From Methanobacteriota archaeon (GTDB lineage: Archaea > Halobacteriota > Methanosarcinia > Methanosarcinales > Methanosarcinaceae), in NCBI GenBank assembly GCA_023399215.1, contig JAEWQJ010000005.1, positions 17,468 to 81,467 of the forward strand: a stretch of 64,000 nucleotides of DNA, given 5' to 3'. The notes under the pieces are model-generated. The model was not told where the DNA came from and ran no database searches. It was given only the letters and a program-made list of their open reading frames with translations. The first letter of the stretch is position 1. Each line of letters opens with the position of its first letter. Of the stretch, positions 26,742-35,844 are shown piece after piece. The position numbers and the translations under genes were made by a program.

Positions 26742-27725
26742 ATGAGAGAGTTTGTTCGGCCAAAGGTTGTGGTTAGTAAGTGCCTTGGGTTTGACCACTG
26801 TCGATACAATGGGAATATCATAAGTAGTTCGATAGTGGCAAACCTCATGGAGTATGTTGATTTCCTGCCTGTCTGCCCTGAAGTGGAGATAGGGCTTGGT
26901 ATCCCAAGAGACCCGTTAAGGATTATTCTTGAGAGTGGGGAACAGCGGCTTGTCCAGTCAGCAAGCGGCAGGGATGTAACTGAAGCTATGGAGGCATTTT
27001 GCACTGATTTTCTCGGTTCAGCAGGAGAGATTGATGGTTTTATTCTTAAATACAGGTCTCCTTCTTGCGGCATTAAGGACGTAAAAGTTTACCCGACTAC
27101 ATCGATCAAATCAGCGGTAATTGGGAAAACTTCAGGATATTTCGGGAGGGCAGTCCTGAAAGAGTTTTCCTATCTTCCTGTTGAGGATGAAGGAAGGCTA
27201 AGGAATGCTCGCATAAAAGAACATTTCATGACCAGGATTTTTATGCTTGCCGCTTTCCGAAAAGTAAAATCCGAAGGCCGCATGAGGGACCTTGTTGAAT
27301 TCCATACCGAAAATAAGTATCTGCTCATGGTATATAGCCAGGAAGAACTCAAGAAACTGGGAGCTATTGTTGCAAATAAAAAACAGGAAACCTTTCAAGA
27401 ACTGGTTTCTGAGTACGAGAAGCATCTTTACAGCGCCCTCTCCAGACCTCCCAGGTATACTTCAATTATTAATGTACTCATGCATGCCTTCGGACATTTT
27501 TCAGAGCGGCTCTCAAACCAGGAAAAGGCACTATTTTTTGGATGGATACAGAAGTACAGGAACGGAAAAGTCTCTCTTTGCCCTGCGATTAGTATCATCA
27601 GGTCGTGGGCTGTGCGCTTTGAAGACCAGTATCTTATGAATCAGACCTTCTTTGAACCCTATCCAGAAGGCCTGATGGAAGTGGACCCTGTAGACTCCCA
27701 TCTAAGGGAAGACCTCTGGAAATGA
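26742..27725 (+). CDS. DUF523 and DUF1722 fusion protein
   Basis: A 327-residue cytoplasmic protein. Residues about 1-150 form the DUF523 part with conserved cysteines in VVVSKCLGFDHCRYNG, FLPVCPEVEIGLGIPRDPLR and YRSPSCGIKDV. Residues about 190-310 form the DUF1722 part (FHTENKYLLMVYSQEELKKLG, MHAFGHFSERLSNQEK). This fusion is known from bacterial YbgA-like proteins; the cysteines suggest metal or iron-sulfur binding, but the function is not established. ATG follows GGGGGTTAA, a strong ribosome site. Confidence 0.85.
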   Translation: MREFVRPKVVVSKCLGFDHCRYNGNIISSSIVANLMEYVDFLPVCPEVEIGLGIPRDPLRIILESGEQRLVQSASGRDVTEAMEAFCTDFLGSAGEIDGFILKYRSPSCGIKDVKVYPTTSIKSAVIGKTSGYFGRAVLKEFSYLPVEDEGRLRNARIKEHFMTRIFMLAAFRKVKSEGRMRDLVEFHTENKYLLMVYSQEELKKLGAIVANKKQETFQELVSEYEKHLYSALSRPPRYTSIINVLMHAFGHFSERLSNQEKALFFGWIQKYRNGKVSLCPAISIIRSWAVRFEDQYLMNQTFFEPYPEGLMEVDPVDSHLREDLWK

Positions 27726-27762
27726 ACTCGTAAACTATGAAATTCTGGGTGAGGATAATTTT

Positions 27763-28854
27763 ATGAAAAGCTTAACCGCTTTGTTTTATTTCTTTTTACT
27801 CCTTTCTCTGACCGGATTTCTCTTAACCTGGTCCAACTCTGAAACTTCTATAGATTCATACATAGGCGATGCTGGGGGGAGTCTGATGGGATCAGATATT
27901 GTAAATTCTGAGCCTTACAGCGCCTCAATAACAGAGGAGTCAACAACTCCTGGAACGTTTTCCCGAACTTACTCCTGGGAATACGAAGGCTGCAACTGGC
28001 AGCTTACTCTACCTCTTAACAATGAATTGTATGAAAAATATAAATCCAGGACTAGAAACCGAGACTACGATTTGTTTGCTTCAGATCCATACGATGACTG
28101 GTTAATTAAGGACATTGCAGAGGCTTTACTTTCTCTCTCAAAAGCTCACGGGCTTGAAAAAAGTCAAATTCCAGGACTTTGTATTTCTTTTGTCCAATCC
28201 CTGAATTATATCTCGGATCTTGAAAGTTCGGGTTATGACCAGTACCCCCGTTTTCCTTACGAAACTCTTTATGAGAACGGTGGGGATTGTGAAGATACTT
28301 CAATTCTCTCCGTGGCAATTCTTCAGGAGATGGGTTACGATGCTGTCCTTCTGGAGCTTCCTGAACATATGGCTCTCGGGATAAAATGTAACAATGAGTA
28401 TAGGGGCAGGAGTTTCGAGTACGAAGGCATCAATTACTACTATCTGGAGACCACAGGAAGTGATTGGCAGATAGGTGAAGTCCCGGAAGAATATGCAGAC
28501 CAGCCTGTACATGTTGTTCCTGTCTATAGAAGGCCCATGATTAATCTTGATTTCAAAGCACAATGTGCATACTCAAAAAAAGAAGGGGTTGTAGCTATTA
28601 ACATAACCGTAAGAAACGTAGGTTCGGAGAGCGCTGAAAATGCAACCGTTTACGTTGCCCTCCAGGCTGAGGATAAGCTTTCTTTGTGGGATGAAATTGA
28701 AAGTTCTTCAATTACGATTGAGCCGGAAGGAGTTTTCAATTACACTGCAAAAGGCCTTAAGGTTCCTGCAGGAAATAAATTCAGGGTATATGTGCAGGCA
28801 TCCGGAGAAAACCTCGTACCTGAAAACATAACCAGTGATTGGGCTATGATCTGA
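27763..28854 (+). CDS. Secreted or membrane-anchored transglutaminase-like protein
   Basis: A 363-residue protein with an N-terminal hydrophobic segment (residues about 5-22, LTALFYFFLLLSLTGFLL) that may be a signal or anchor. The central part holds a transglutaminase-like Cys-His site: GGDCEDTSILSVAILQEMGYDAVLL (Cys about 176) and PEHMALGI. The C-terminal 90 residues look like an immunoglobulin-like CARDB module (VAINITVRNVGSESAENATVYVAL). It is probably extracellular, acting on or binding surface proteins; peptidase or crosslinking activity is not shown. ATG follows GAGGATAATTTT. The start is 37 bp after the DUF523 gene. Confidence 0.78.
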   Translation: MKSLTALFYFFLLLSLTGFLLTWSNSETSIDSYIGDAGGSLMGSDIVNSEPYSASITEESTTPGTFSRTYSWEYEGCNWQLTLPLNNELYEKYKSRTRNRDYDLFASDPYDDWLIKDIAEALLSLSKAHGLEKSQIPGLCISFVQSLNYISDLESSGYDQYPRFPYETLYENGGDCEDTSILSVAILQEMGYDAVLLELPEHMALGIKCNNEYRGRSFEYEGINYYYLETTGSDWQIGEVPEEYADQPVHVVPVYRRPMINLDFKAQCAYSKKEGVVAINITVRNVGSESAENATVYVALQAEDKLSLWDEIESSSITIEPEGVFNYTAKGLKVPAGNKFRVYVQASGENLVPENITSDWAMI

Positions 28855-29166
28855 GAATCTGAATTTCTGGCAGGCCTGTAGGAAAAGGGATTGCACGTAA
28901 AGAACCAGCTTGAAGAGTTAACTTCTGCCTGAAAACACAAGGAAATCCCATATAAAATTAACACATAAACAAAATTCCATATAAAGTTCATGCACGGAAA
29001 TTTCAGATAAAATTCTTAATCTACGAGTTACTTATAAATCGAATATAAATAATCTATAATTACAATCTCTTTTAAAAGGATTGGTCGAAAACTGCACTTA
29101 TAAATTGAATATAAGTGTAGTTAAGTGTAGTAGCATGTTAAGCATTTTGAAGTTCGGGGTGATCAA
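28855..29166. other. Intergenic region, 312 bp
   Basis: AT-rich and gene-free. It includes two imperfect copies of ACTTATAAATYGAATATAA (about 29029 and 29096), which resemble TATA regions and lead to the PspC gene. Confidence 0.4.
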
Positions 29167-29352
29167 ATGAATAGATTGTATAGGTCAAAGAAAAACAGGA
29201 TTATTGCAGGGGTATGTGGTGGGCTAGGTGAATACTTTAAAGTTGATCCTACGCTTATACGGCTTTTATGGTTGCTAATTTCTATAGTGGGTGCAGGAAG
29301 CGGTTTAGTTGCGTACATAATCGCATGGATTATAATTCCTGAAGAGCCCTGA
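29167..29352 (+). CDS. PspC-domain mini-protein
   Basis: A 61-residue protein that is essentially one PspC domain: RLYRSKKNRIIAGVCGGLGEYF followed by DPTLIRLLWLLISIV and a membrane helix GLVAYIIAWIIIPEEP. PspC proteins sense or respond to membrane stress. There is no PspA or other Psp partner in the window. The ribosome site GGGGTGATC is close to the archaeal consensus. Confidence 0.88.
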   Translation: MNRLYRSKKNRIIAGVCGGLGEYFKVDPTLIRLLWLLISIVGAGSGLVAYIIAWIIIPEEP

Positions 29353-29377
29353 ACTTCCAGGAAAAATCTAAAACTTA

Positions 29378-29420
29378 TTCTGGAAGCTCAAAAATATTTC
29401 TTCTGGAAGCTCAAAAATAT
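29378..29420. repeat. 21-bp direct repeat x2
   Basis: TTCTGGAAGCTCAAAAATAT occurs at 29379-29398 and 29401-29420, in the convergent gap between the PspC and ftsY genes. Confidence 0.85.
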
Positions 29421-29477
29421 TGAAAAACTTCAAATTTTCTTCCACATAATTCCAGAAGAGCTTGTGAAAATAATGCT

Positions 29478-29493
29478 CCCGAAATATTTCGGG
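29478..29493. repeat. 16-bp perfect palindrome
   Basis: CCCGAAATATTTCGGG is self-complementary. It lies in the 3' gap between pspC-like and ftsY, so it may act as a bidirectional termination signal or be a protein-binding site. Confidence 0.6.
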
Positions 29494-29530
29494 AACACTA
29501 TTCTCTGTTAGCTTAAAGCTTAAGTTCGGT

Positions 29531-30784
29531 TTACTGGTTAAAAAGCTGGCCTATAAACCATTCGGGATCGAACTTTTTTAAATCTTCATAACCCTGCCCT
29601 ACCCCGAAAAAGAGAATGGGTTTTCCTGTGATATAAGCGATGGATATCGCAGCTCCTCCTTTGGCATCTGCGTCGATTTTTGTCAGAATGGACCCATCGA
29701 TTGGTACAGCATCGTTAAACTGTGCAGCCCTTTCAACTGCGTCGTTTCCTGCGACGGCTTCATCTACAAAAATTATAAGGTCAGGAGTGCTTACTCTACA
29801 GATCTTTTCCATCTGTGACATCAGGTTAAGGTTGGTATGCATTCGGCCTGCGGTATCGGAAAGCACAAAATCGATTTTATGGCCTCTTGCGTACTGCACG
29901 GCATCGTAAATAACTGCAGCAGGATCGGCACCAGGCTGATGTTTTATCATCTTTACTCCAAGCCTGTCAGCATGGATTCCAAGCTGGTCGATGGCACCTG
30001 CCCTGAAAGTATCTCCTGCAGCAAGGACTACCGAATAATCCGATTTGAGCAGTCTGTGCGTCATCTTTGCAATAGATGTCGTTTTTCCTGTCCCGTTAAT
30101 TCCTACAAAGACGATGTGGACAGGCTTTTCCTTGTCTCTTATGTATTCGTCAAAATCAAAAGTATTCGCAGACACTACTTCAAGGATGGCTTTTTTCAGG
30201 GCTTCCTCTACAATTTCTCCGGTATTGCTGCCAATGCGTTTTGTTGTGCCTGTGAGTTGTTTTTTCACTGATTCCACAATTGCCTCGGAAACCGATAGGG
30301 CGAGATCACTTTCAAGAAGCCCCATTTCAAGTTCCCAGAGAGGCTCTTCCAGGTCTTTATTATCCAGATAGACTTCCCTATTAAGAACCAGGGCTTTTGC
30401 TTTCTTTGTAAATCCTATTTTCGAGAATTTTTTGAAAAAAGATTTTTTTTCTTCAGGTACGTTTTCAGGTACGTTTTCTTCTTCAGTTTTGCTCTCGATC
30501 GCCTTTTTTCTGTTTTCCAGTTTTTTCCTGTACTCAGCCTTTTTTCTGTCTTCTGTCCCGGCAGTTGCAGGAGCAGCCGTTACAGGTTCAGCTTCATAAC
30601 TTTCCTCTTCTGTCAGCGTTTCAAGAGCTTCTTCCTCTGGAATGGGCTCAATGTCCTCTTCAAAACCTTCTTCGGCCTCAGGTACAGACTCAACAACAGG
30701 TTCAATATCTACTGCTTTATCGTCAATAGTTTTGCTGAGCGCCTTTTTAAAATTCCCTAGTTTCTCTTTGAATTTGTTGAACAC
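29531..30784 (-). CDS. ftsY: Signal recognition particle receptor FtsY
   Basis: About 418 residues from GTG 30784 (MFNKFKEKLGNFKKAL), preferred to TTG 30808 on family grounds, with GGGATCC just upstream. The first 120 residues are very acidic and rich in Glu and Pro, as in other membrane-targeted FtsY. The NG domain follows: four-helix bundle, then G1 GINGTGKTTSIAKM, DTFRAGAIDQL, DTAGRMHTN, TKIDADAKGG and the C-terminal GVGQGYEDL. It docks the SRP-ribosome complex at the membrane. It is the last gene of a translation/chaperone cluster on this strand. Confidence 0.96.
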   Translation of the reverse strand: MFNKFKEKLGNFKKALSKTIDDKAVDIEPVVESVPEAEEGFEEDIEPIPEEEALETLTEEESYEAEPVTAAPATAGTEDRKKAEYRKKLENRKKAIESKTEEENVPENVPEEKKSFFKKFSKIGFTKKAKALVLNREVYLDNKDLEEPLWELEMGLLESDLALSVSEAIVESVKKQLTGTTKRIGSNTGEIVEEALKKAILEVVSANTFDFDEYIRDKEKPVHIVFVGINGTGKTTSIAKMTHRLLKSDYSVVLAAGDTFRAGAIDQLGIHADRLGVKMIKHQPGADPAAVIYDAVQYARGHKIDFVLSDTAGRMHTNLNLMSQMEKICRVSTPDLIIFVDEAVAGNDAVERAAQFNDAVPIDGSILTKIDADAKGGAAISIAYITGKPILFFGVGQGYEDLKKFDPEWFIGQLFNQ

Positions 30785-30894
30785 AGGATCCCATCCCAAA
30801 AAAGCCAATAAAAAATAGTAGTTAAGTCAAAATAAAAAGTTCTTTATCAAATGCAGGCTTTGAGTTCAATTCTTTTGTTTCTAAGCCAGGTTTT

Positions 30895-31329
30895 TTAGGC
30901 CTGGCTGGATTCTTGAAGCTTTGCAGCTTCAGACTCCAGGGCCTGCATACCCTGTATATATTTAGTCAGTGAAGCACTCATCTGTTCGAGAATTTTCGTA
31001 AGCTGCCCTTTGCGGCGTTTCAGGGTTTCAATGGCTTCATCAGCAGTCTCTTCCGCACTAAAGCCTGCTCCAAGGTCCACAATAACCTTCTCTGCATTTT
31101 TTATTTCGGCGTAAACGAATGAGCCAAATCCGATCGGTACCATCGTTTCGACAGCCTTACCTTCCGTTGAACCGGTTTTAAGCTCGTTGATGGTTGCAGT
31201 TGCCTGATCACAGCTTGTAATAGAAGCCTGGACCATATTCATCTGCTGCCTTATACCTTCTGCCTGCCTCTGGAACTCCTGATGCCTGGCTGCCAGAGTT
31301 CTAATATCTTCTTCACTGACTTCTACCAT
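30895..31329 (-). CDS. pfdA: Prefoldin alpha subunit
   Basis: About 144 residues from ATG 31329, with GAGGAG 9 nt upstream; the GTG three codons earlier overlaps that site. The N-terminal and C-terminal parts are long coiled coils (LAARHQEFQRQAEGIRQQM and AIETLKRRKGQLTKILEQM), with a central beta hairpin region (MVPIGFGSFVYAEI, VIVDLGAGFSAEE). Prefoldin captures unfolded proteins for the chaperonin. It overlaps the end of the LX gene by a few bases or abuts it, so translation is coupled. Confidence 0.95.
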   Translation of the reverse strand: MVEVSEEDIRTLAARHQEFQRQAEGIRQQMNMVQASITSCDQATATINELKTGSTEGKAVETMVPIGFGSFVYAEIKNAEKVIVDLGAGFSAEETADEAIETLKRRKGQLTKILEQMSASLTKYIQGMQALESEAAKLQESSQA

Positions 31330-31334
31330 ATCCT

Positions 31335-31511
31335 TCACTCCTCAGCAATGCTTTCGATCTGGATCTGGCTTCTTTTAATCCCATGTTTGCTTCCGAAGAC
31401 AGAATAGACCTTATCAGTTGCGTTCTTTTCATTCTGACTTTCGACTTGCTTTGTGAATTTTTCCCAGGAATTTCCTGCTTTAAATTTGCCTTTAACAATA
31501 AAACTCTTCAT
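31335..31511 (-). CDS. rplX: Ribosomal protein L18Ae/LX
   Basis: A 58-residue ribosomal protein starting MKSFIVKGKFKAGNSWEKF at ATG 31511, with GGTGACC about 5 nt upstream. It continues VYSVFGSKHGIKRSQIQIESI. This is the short archaeal LX/L20a of the large subunit. In archaea it typically lies next to prefoldin alpha and ftsY, as here. Confidence 0.93.
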   Translation of the reverse strand: MKSFIVKGKFKAGNSWEKFTKQVESQNEKNATDKVYSVFGSKHGIKRSQIQIESIAEE

Positions 31512-31559
31512 CTTGGTCACCACTCTTGCTGCAACTTTTTACGAAACAGGTGGATTATA

Positions 31560-32219
31560 TTACTCTAAGAACCCGAGGGCTTCCTCGATTCTTCCAAGTT
31601 CGGGGCCTGTAGTGTCTGAACCTGCCAGATAGTTCTTTGAGTTCGCAAGCAGGCCTGAGCCGAGCATCTGAGTCCCAAAGTTCGTAGTCCCTATATTTAC
31701 TGGAAGCTCGAAGAGCTTTTCCAGAGTCTCTATTTCCGAGGCTGTCACTTTCGGGTGCACCAGAAGTCCTTTATTAGTGACAACTCCAGCCATCCCTACA
31801 TTCTTTATTCCGGCAATTGTTCCCCTGTAAACTTCTACTTTGAGGGTATTGGCAATTGTCTCAATAGCCCTGTCTGGCAGTTCGGGGTGGACAAGGGCTG
31901 CGGAATCGTTTGCAAGCACGATGTTTCCGACTGCATTCAGCTTGCCCGGAAGGATCTCAGCTTCAACTCCGGTCAGTTCTTTCATTTTCCTGGCATCGGT
32001 CCCATATGAAAAAAGGAAACCGTTTGAGTTTCCTCTGGAAAGGGCTCCGATAACAACACTTCCGTTTACAAGAGTCTCAACGACCCTTGCATCCAGGGAA
32101 TCCTCAAGCATGGCACAGGTTTCGGGCTTTGTTCCTGTAGGAACAAGAACGACATCTTCTGTGCAGGTTGCAAAGACACCGATCATTGGGGTGTCGTATA
32201 TATCCACTGTTCGAATCAT
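31560..32219 (-). CDS. eif6: Translation initiation factor aIF6
   Basis: A 219-residue protein starting MIRTVDIYDTPMIGVFA. It has the five-fold pseudo-symmetric structure of eIF6/aIF6, with repeated strands such as GNIVLANDSAALVHPELPD, GMAGVVTNKGLLVHP and GSGLLANSKNYLAG. It binds the large ribosomal subunit and blocks premature joining. It lies between L31e and LX on the same strand, with short gaps. Confidence 0.96.
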   Translation of the reverse strand: MIRTVDIYDTPMIGVFATCTEDVVLVPTGTKPETCAMLEDSLDARVVETLVNGSVVIGALSRGNSNGFLFSYGTDARKMKELTGVEAEILPGKLNAVGNIVLANDSAALVHPELPDRAIETIANTLKVEVYRGTIAGIKNVGMAGVVTNKGLLVHPKVTASEIETLEKLFELPVNIGTTNFGTQMLGSGLLANSKNYLAGSDTTGPELGRIEEALGFLE

Positions 32220-32251
32220 ATTCTTTGAAGCTTCGCGTCTTCTGATATATT

Positions 32252-32521
32252 TTACTGGGCGAGTTCTGCCTGTACCTCGCCATCTGCGAATTTTACAGCT
32301 CTGACCCGGATGGAGAGAGGAGGCTTTTCACAGCCTTTTTCCCAGAGGCGCTCATTAATTGATTTGTCCAGTTTGACCTGCACAGAATCAACTTTCATGT
32401 GCCTTACAAGAAAACCTCTTACTTCAGTAACTGCTCTGTTTGCTCTTTTCCATGAAGGTACGTTCTTTACCTTCCTAAGAGGGATAGTATATATTTGTTC
32501 TTTTACCATGTCGTCAGCCAT
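32252..32521 (-). CDS. rpl31e: Ribosomal protein L31e
   Basis: An 89-residue large-subunit protein from ATG 32521 (GGTGG about 6 nt upstream). It shows EQIYTIPLRKVKNVPSWKRANRAV, VRGFLVRHMKVDSVQVKLDKSINERLW and a C-terminal SIRVRAVKFADGEVQAEL. It starts 18 bp after L39e and is followed by aIF6. Confidence 0.95.
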   Translation of the reverse strand: MADDMVKEQIYTIPLRKVKNVPSWKRANRAVTEVRGFLVRHMKVDSVQVKLDKSINERLWEKGCEKPPLSIRVRAVKFADGEVQAELAQ

Positions 32522-32539
32522 TTTTTCCACCTTCCTCGC

Positions 32540-32695
32540 TTACTTCACATCCAGGCTTCTTCTTCTCCAGTGCCTGCGTCTGGGATGGCTTACGACCTTC
32601 CGGTTAGTTTTCACAATAACCCACACCGGAACGCGTGTGTTCTGTTTGTGCGCCTTTGCAAGGCGTATCTTCTGTCCTTTCATGTTATGACTCAA
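32540..32695 (-). CDS. rpl39e: Ribosomal protein L39e
   Basis: A 51-residue basic protein read directly from the sequence. The TTG at 32695 gives the canonical start MSHNMKGQKIRLAKAHKQN, with GGTGTGATCC upstream; an internal ATG would cut four conserved residues. The body continues RVPVWVIVKTNRKVVSHPRR and RHWRRRSLDVK. It lines the exit tunnel of the large subunit. It heads the L39e-L31e-aIF6-LX-prefoldin-FtsY run. Confidence 0.95.
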   Translation of the reverse strand: MSHNMKGQKIRLAKAHKQNTRVPVWVIVKTNRKVVSHPRRRHWRRRSLDVK

Positions 32696-32976
32696 GTGGA
32701 TCACACCTGTTGACCTGTAAATAACTTAATTTCGTTAATTTCCGGTTATATTCGATAATTAGCTGATTGTGATTTTAACCCTTGCATAATCGAGGTTTTT
32801 TTCTGCCAGTTAGAATTGGCTTTTTAAAACCATGTCCGGCAAATTCTATGAAAACCATATCCGGTAAATTCTATGAGGGTCTTGGTTAATCTGCAGCAGT
32901 ATAAGGGTTGAATATAACTCGATTATTGTATAAATCTTTATTCCAGAATTTTTCCCTTCCGGAAGACTTCCTGATT

Positions 32977-33594
32977 TTAAGGCATGCTTTCTTCAGGGCA
33001 GTTTTTCCTGGAAAGCACATGGGACTGAATATGGGAAGGAAATAGTTCCTTTATTTTCTCCTCACCGTCTCTCTGCCTGATTAACTCCCTGAGTTCGGCT
33101 TCGTAATCAGCTTTCTGAGTACTCTCACTCGGCCCTTCTTCAATTATAAGATAACGCTCTACAAGAATACTCACGGTTTTTTTGCCATACCCCTTCAAAG
33201 GGCAGATATACTGAACTCCCAATCGATCTTCGATACTTCGTACCTGTGAAATTGAGAGTACAGGAACTCTATCATCCCTTCTGGTTCCATCAGCAATGAG
33301 TTTAACTTCCGGGTCCGAAGCAAGAGTCTCTAAGGCTTTTTCGTGGATATAATTTATAGCACTTTTCGGGAAACCGTTCTTCATTATTTCTTCGTAAGCC
33401 TTTTCAAGGATCTCCCATTCCAGAGAAAGAACCCTGTGAGGAAACCCTAACTTTTTTGCAGTTTTTGCTGCAAGCTCACCATTAGGGAGCAGGCCGAAGC
33501 TGCAGGTTACGAGTTCGATTTCAAAAAACGGCTCCATCAAAAGGGCAGAGAGCGAACTGTCCTTGCCTCCGCTAAACAGGACCGAAATTCTCAT
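32977..33594 (-). CDS. PP-loop ATPase domain protein (COG2117-like)
   Basis: A 205-residue cytoplasmic protein starting MRISVLFSGGKDSSLSAL; SGGKDS is the PP-loop that binds ATP for adenylation. Later ADGTRRDDRVPVLS and QYICPLKGYGKKT resemble tRNA-thiolation or asparagine-synthase-like enzymes. No Cys-rich zinc site or THUMP domain is visible. Its place in a ribosomal gene cluster suggests a tRNA or ribosome modification role, but the substrate is unknown. It begins 5 bp after the PDCD5 gene stop. Confidence 0.8.
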   Translation of the reverse strand: MRISVLFSGGKDSSLSALLMEPFFEIELVTCSFGLLPNGELAAKTAKKLGFPHRVLSLEWEILEKAYEEIMKNGFPKSAINYIHEKALETLASDPEVKLIADGTRRDDRVPVLSISQVRSIEDRLGVQYICPLKGYGKKTVSILVERYLIIEEGPSESTQKADYEAELRELIRQRDGEEKIKELFPSHIQSHVLSRKNCPEESMP

Positions 33595-33599
33595 TGTTT

Positions 33600-33959
33600 T
33601 TAAACTCTGGTTATAGACGTCTTACGCTTTTTTGGCTGCATCTTCATAAGGAGTTTTTTAAGCTGTTCATCACTGATTTGAGACGGGAGCCTTCCACTCT
33701 GAGCAAGCGAGATCAGCTGCATTTCGAGCTGTTCCCCAAGAGCCGGTCTTGACATCTTTAAGGTTGTAAGGCGTTCTCTAGCTTCAGGAGTCAGGATTTG
33801 CCTCAGGATGGACTGCTTCTGAGCCTCCATCTCGGCCTTTGCCTGTTCCTGCTGATAAGCCGCCTGGATGTCAGGCTGCTGGTTCTGTGCCTGCTGTCTC
33901 TGAATTTCTGCAAGCCGTCTCTTTCGGATTTCGTTGAGTTCGTCATCCATTGTAGACAT
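33600..33959 (-). CDS. PDCD5-family DNA/ribosome-associated protein
   Basis: About 119 residues; start codons at 33968, 33959 and 33950 are all possible and none has a strong ribosome site. The protein begins DDELNEIRKRRLAEIQRQQAQ, a charged helix, followed by the three-helix core ILTPEARERLTTLKMSRPALGEQLEMQLISLAQSGRL and a basic tail. This is the archaeal homologue of human PDCD5 (TFAR19). It lies directly after rps19e, a pairing conserved in archaea. Confidence 0.9.
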   Translation of the reverse strand: MSTMDDELNEIRKRRLAEIQRQQAQNQQPDIQAAYQQEQAKAEMEAQKQSILRQILTPEARERLTTLKMSRPALGEQLEMQLISLAQSGRLPSQISDEQLKKLLMKMQPKKRKTSITRV

Positions 33960-34087
33960 GGCAATCATCTAAAAAACCGGTTTTCCGGAGCAATCTAGAT
34001 TAAGATTAATAATATCTGGGTTAAGATTAATAACATTTGAAAGGGAATCCTATGAATTTTTCAGGTCCCCTTCGGATGGAATTTTTC

Positions 34088-34537
34088 TCAGTATTTTGCA
34101 AGTTCGGGGATCTTCTCAAGAAGTTCCTGCCTGAGCTCATTGGCTGCATTATCAAGCATAGAACGTCCTTTTGGAGATACCGTTCTTCCGTCCTTTACTT
34201 TTTGCAGGAAACCTGCAGCTTCAAGCTGCTGTACTGCCTTTCTGGCAATCGAACCGCTGCCTTTTGCTTTGTGGTATGGCTGTGATCCGTTGTCTTTCCT
34301 TCCACCGTATATTGATCTGAGTCTCTCAATTCCTACAGGTCCGTCGGTATATATCTTCCTCAGGATCGCTGCGGTTCTGATATACCACCAGTCATCGTTG
34401 TTCGGAGGAAGTTCCTTGTGAACCCCAGTCTTTACGTTCTTTGCCCACTCAGGGGGAACGACATTTTCATTTTCTTTAAGTATGCCTGCAACCTTCTCGA
34501 TGAGTTCCATTGCAGGGACATCAAACACTGTTGTCAT
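34088..34537 (-). CDS. rps19e: Ribosomal protein S19e
   Basis: A 149-residue small-subunit protein from ATG 34537 (GGTGG 6 nt upstream). It shows TTVFDVPAMELIEKVAGIL, PPEWAKNVKTGVHKELPP, WWYIRTAAILRKIYTDGPVGIERLRSIYGGRK and AVQQLEAAGFLQ, the archaeal/eukaryotic S19e winged-helix fold. It is first in the minus-strand translation cluster. Confidence 0.96.
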   Translation of the reverse strand: MTTVFDVPAMELIEKVAGILKENENVVPPEWAKNVKTGVHKELPPNNDDWWYIRTAAILRKIYTDGPVGIERLRSIYGGRKDNGSQPYHKAKGSGSIARKAVQQLEAAGFLQKVKDGRTVSPKGRSMLDNAANELRQELLEKIPELAKY

Positions 34538-35107
34538 GCATGCCACCTTTTCTAAATTAGGTTGTCTTTGCAGATCCTGAGAGATAGTGCCGATTCTACT
34601 CCCCTGGCTGCCAGAAATCTACTTTTCCCGAAACGAGGTAACTCATTCTCTTTCGAGAGGTCCTTTCTTATCCTTGTAGCTGGATTTATGGACTCTTATG
34701 GTTTGGGCTTTCAGGCCCGATAAGCCGGTAAATGTGATTTTTAGTTTTAACTGGAAGGAGGTTGATATATTTATCAATTACTATGTTCAGGCATTCATAT
34801 ACAATCGATCAGGTGATATATAGTATGAAAAATTTCAAACTGAAAAACGATCTAATCTAATTGTATTGAGTTAACTTTTGTCAATTGACGCAAGTGCGAA
34901 CATTCAGCGTAATTACTTTCAAGCTATAAAAGCATTTTGCGAATTCATGGATAAGTGCCTGATGAACTTATTCTGGAAGCTGAACAGGAAGCTAAACGTG
35001 GCTTATTGATAAGATAGAGGCTCATTAAAATATATCTCGTTAGTTTCAAGAAGTCTTTGCTTAGGTAGGACTGTCTTCTGATCCCAGAACAAACACCTTA
35101 CAGTATT

Positions 35108-35172
35108 ATATCGTATTCTTATATCGTATTCTTATATCGTATTCTTATATCATATTCTTATATCGTATTCTT
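35108..35172. repeat. 13-bp tandem repeat x5
   Basis: ATATCGTATTCTT occurs five times without gaps; the fourth unit has one substitution. It lies 780 bp upstream of frhA. Confidence 0.92.
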
Positions 35173-35844
35173 TGTATCTGTTGCCTTGGATATCTCAAAA
35201 TTATTTTTGGAACTTTTTTCATAAGTGTCTTCAAAATTTTGAATTTAGCTATATCGTATCTGGCTTGATCTAGATAGTACTTCGAAAATGACTGCATTAA
35301 AGGTTCTTGAATCAAAAAACTTCCATTTTCAAAGAGAGGTTTGCTGCCAACTCACTGTATTATATAATATAAACAGTAATGCTGCAACTAAAACAAACTA
35401 CATAAAACTGACGATTGAGACAAGACCGAATTTATACTCTGAAAGCAAATAACCCTTCAAATTGAAAAAATGATACAAAGATTGAGGCTAAAAAGTGGTG
35501 ATGGATTTATTAAACCTCTAAAGACGGAGTCCACAAAATTTATTCCAGCCTTTATTTCTAAAGTTTCAATAGCCTTATCCTTGATCAAACTGTGAACTGT
35601 AATAAGTAACCTTTGAGCATACTTTGAATTATATGCTTTAATAATTTCAATGTTTTTCGTTGTCATGGGATAGGTTTGACTTAATATAAAACTCGATTTA
35701 TAGATTGGAATAAATATGCTTATTATTTTATTAACCTTCTTTATATTGATAGAAGGATTTATGTAATATCGCGTTTTCAACCATTTATCGTTATAAATTA
35801 AATATTTAATATACTGAGGTACTACGCGCTGGAGAAATCAAGAG

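Noticed and set aside
34560..34760. Possible small gene or RNA upstream of rps19e
   Set aside because: Somewhat GC-rich with a small hairpin, but no complete frame with a start and no convincing structure; more likely the rps19e leader.
35457..35780. 107-codon minus-strand frame before frhA
   Set aside because: No ribosome site, low-complexity composition, no recognisable family; possibly a decayed gene but not supportable.
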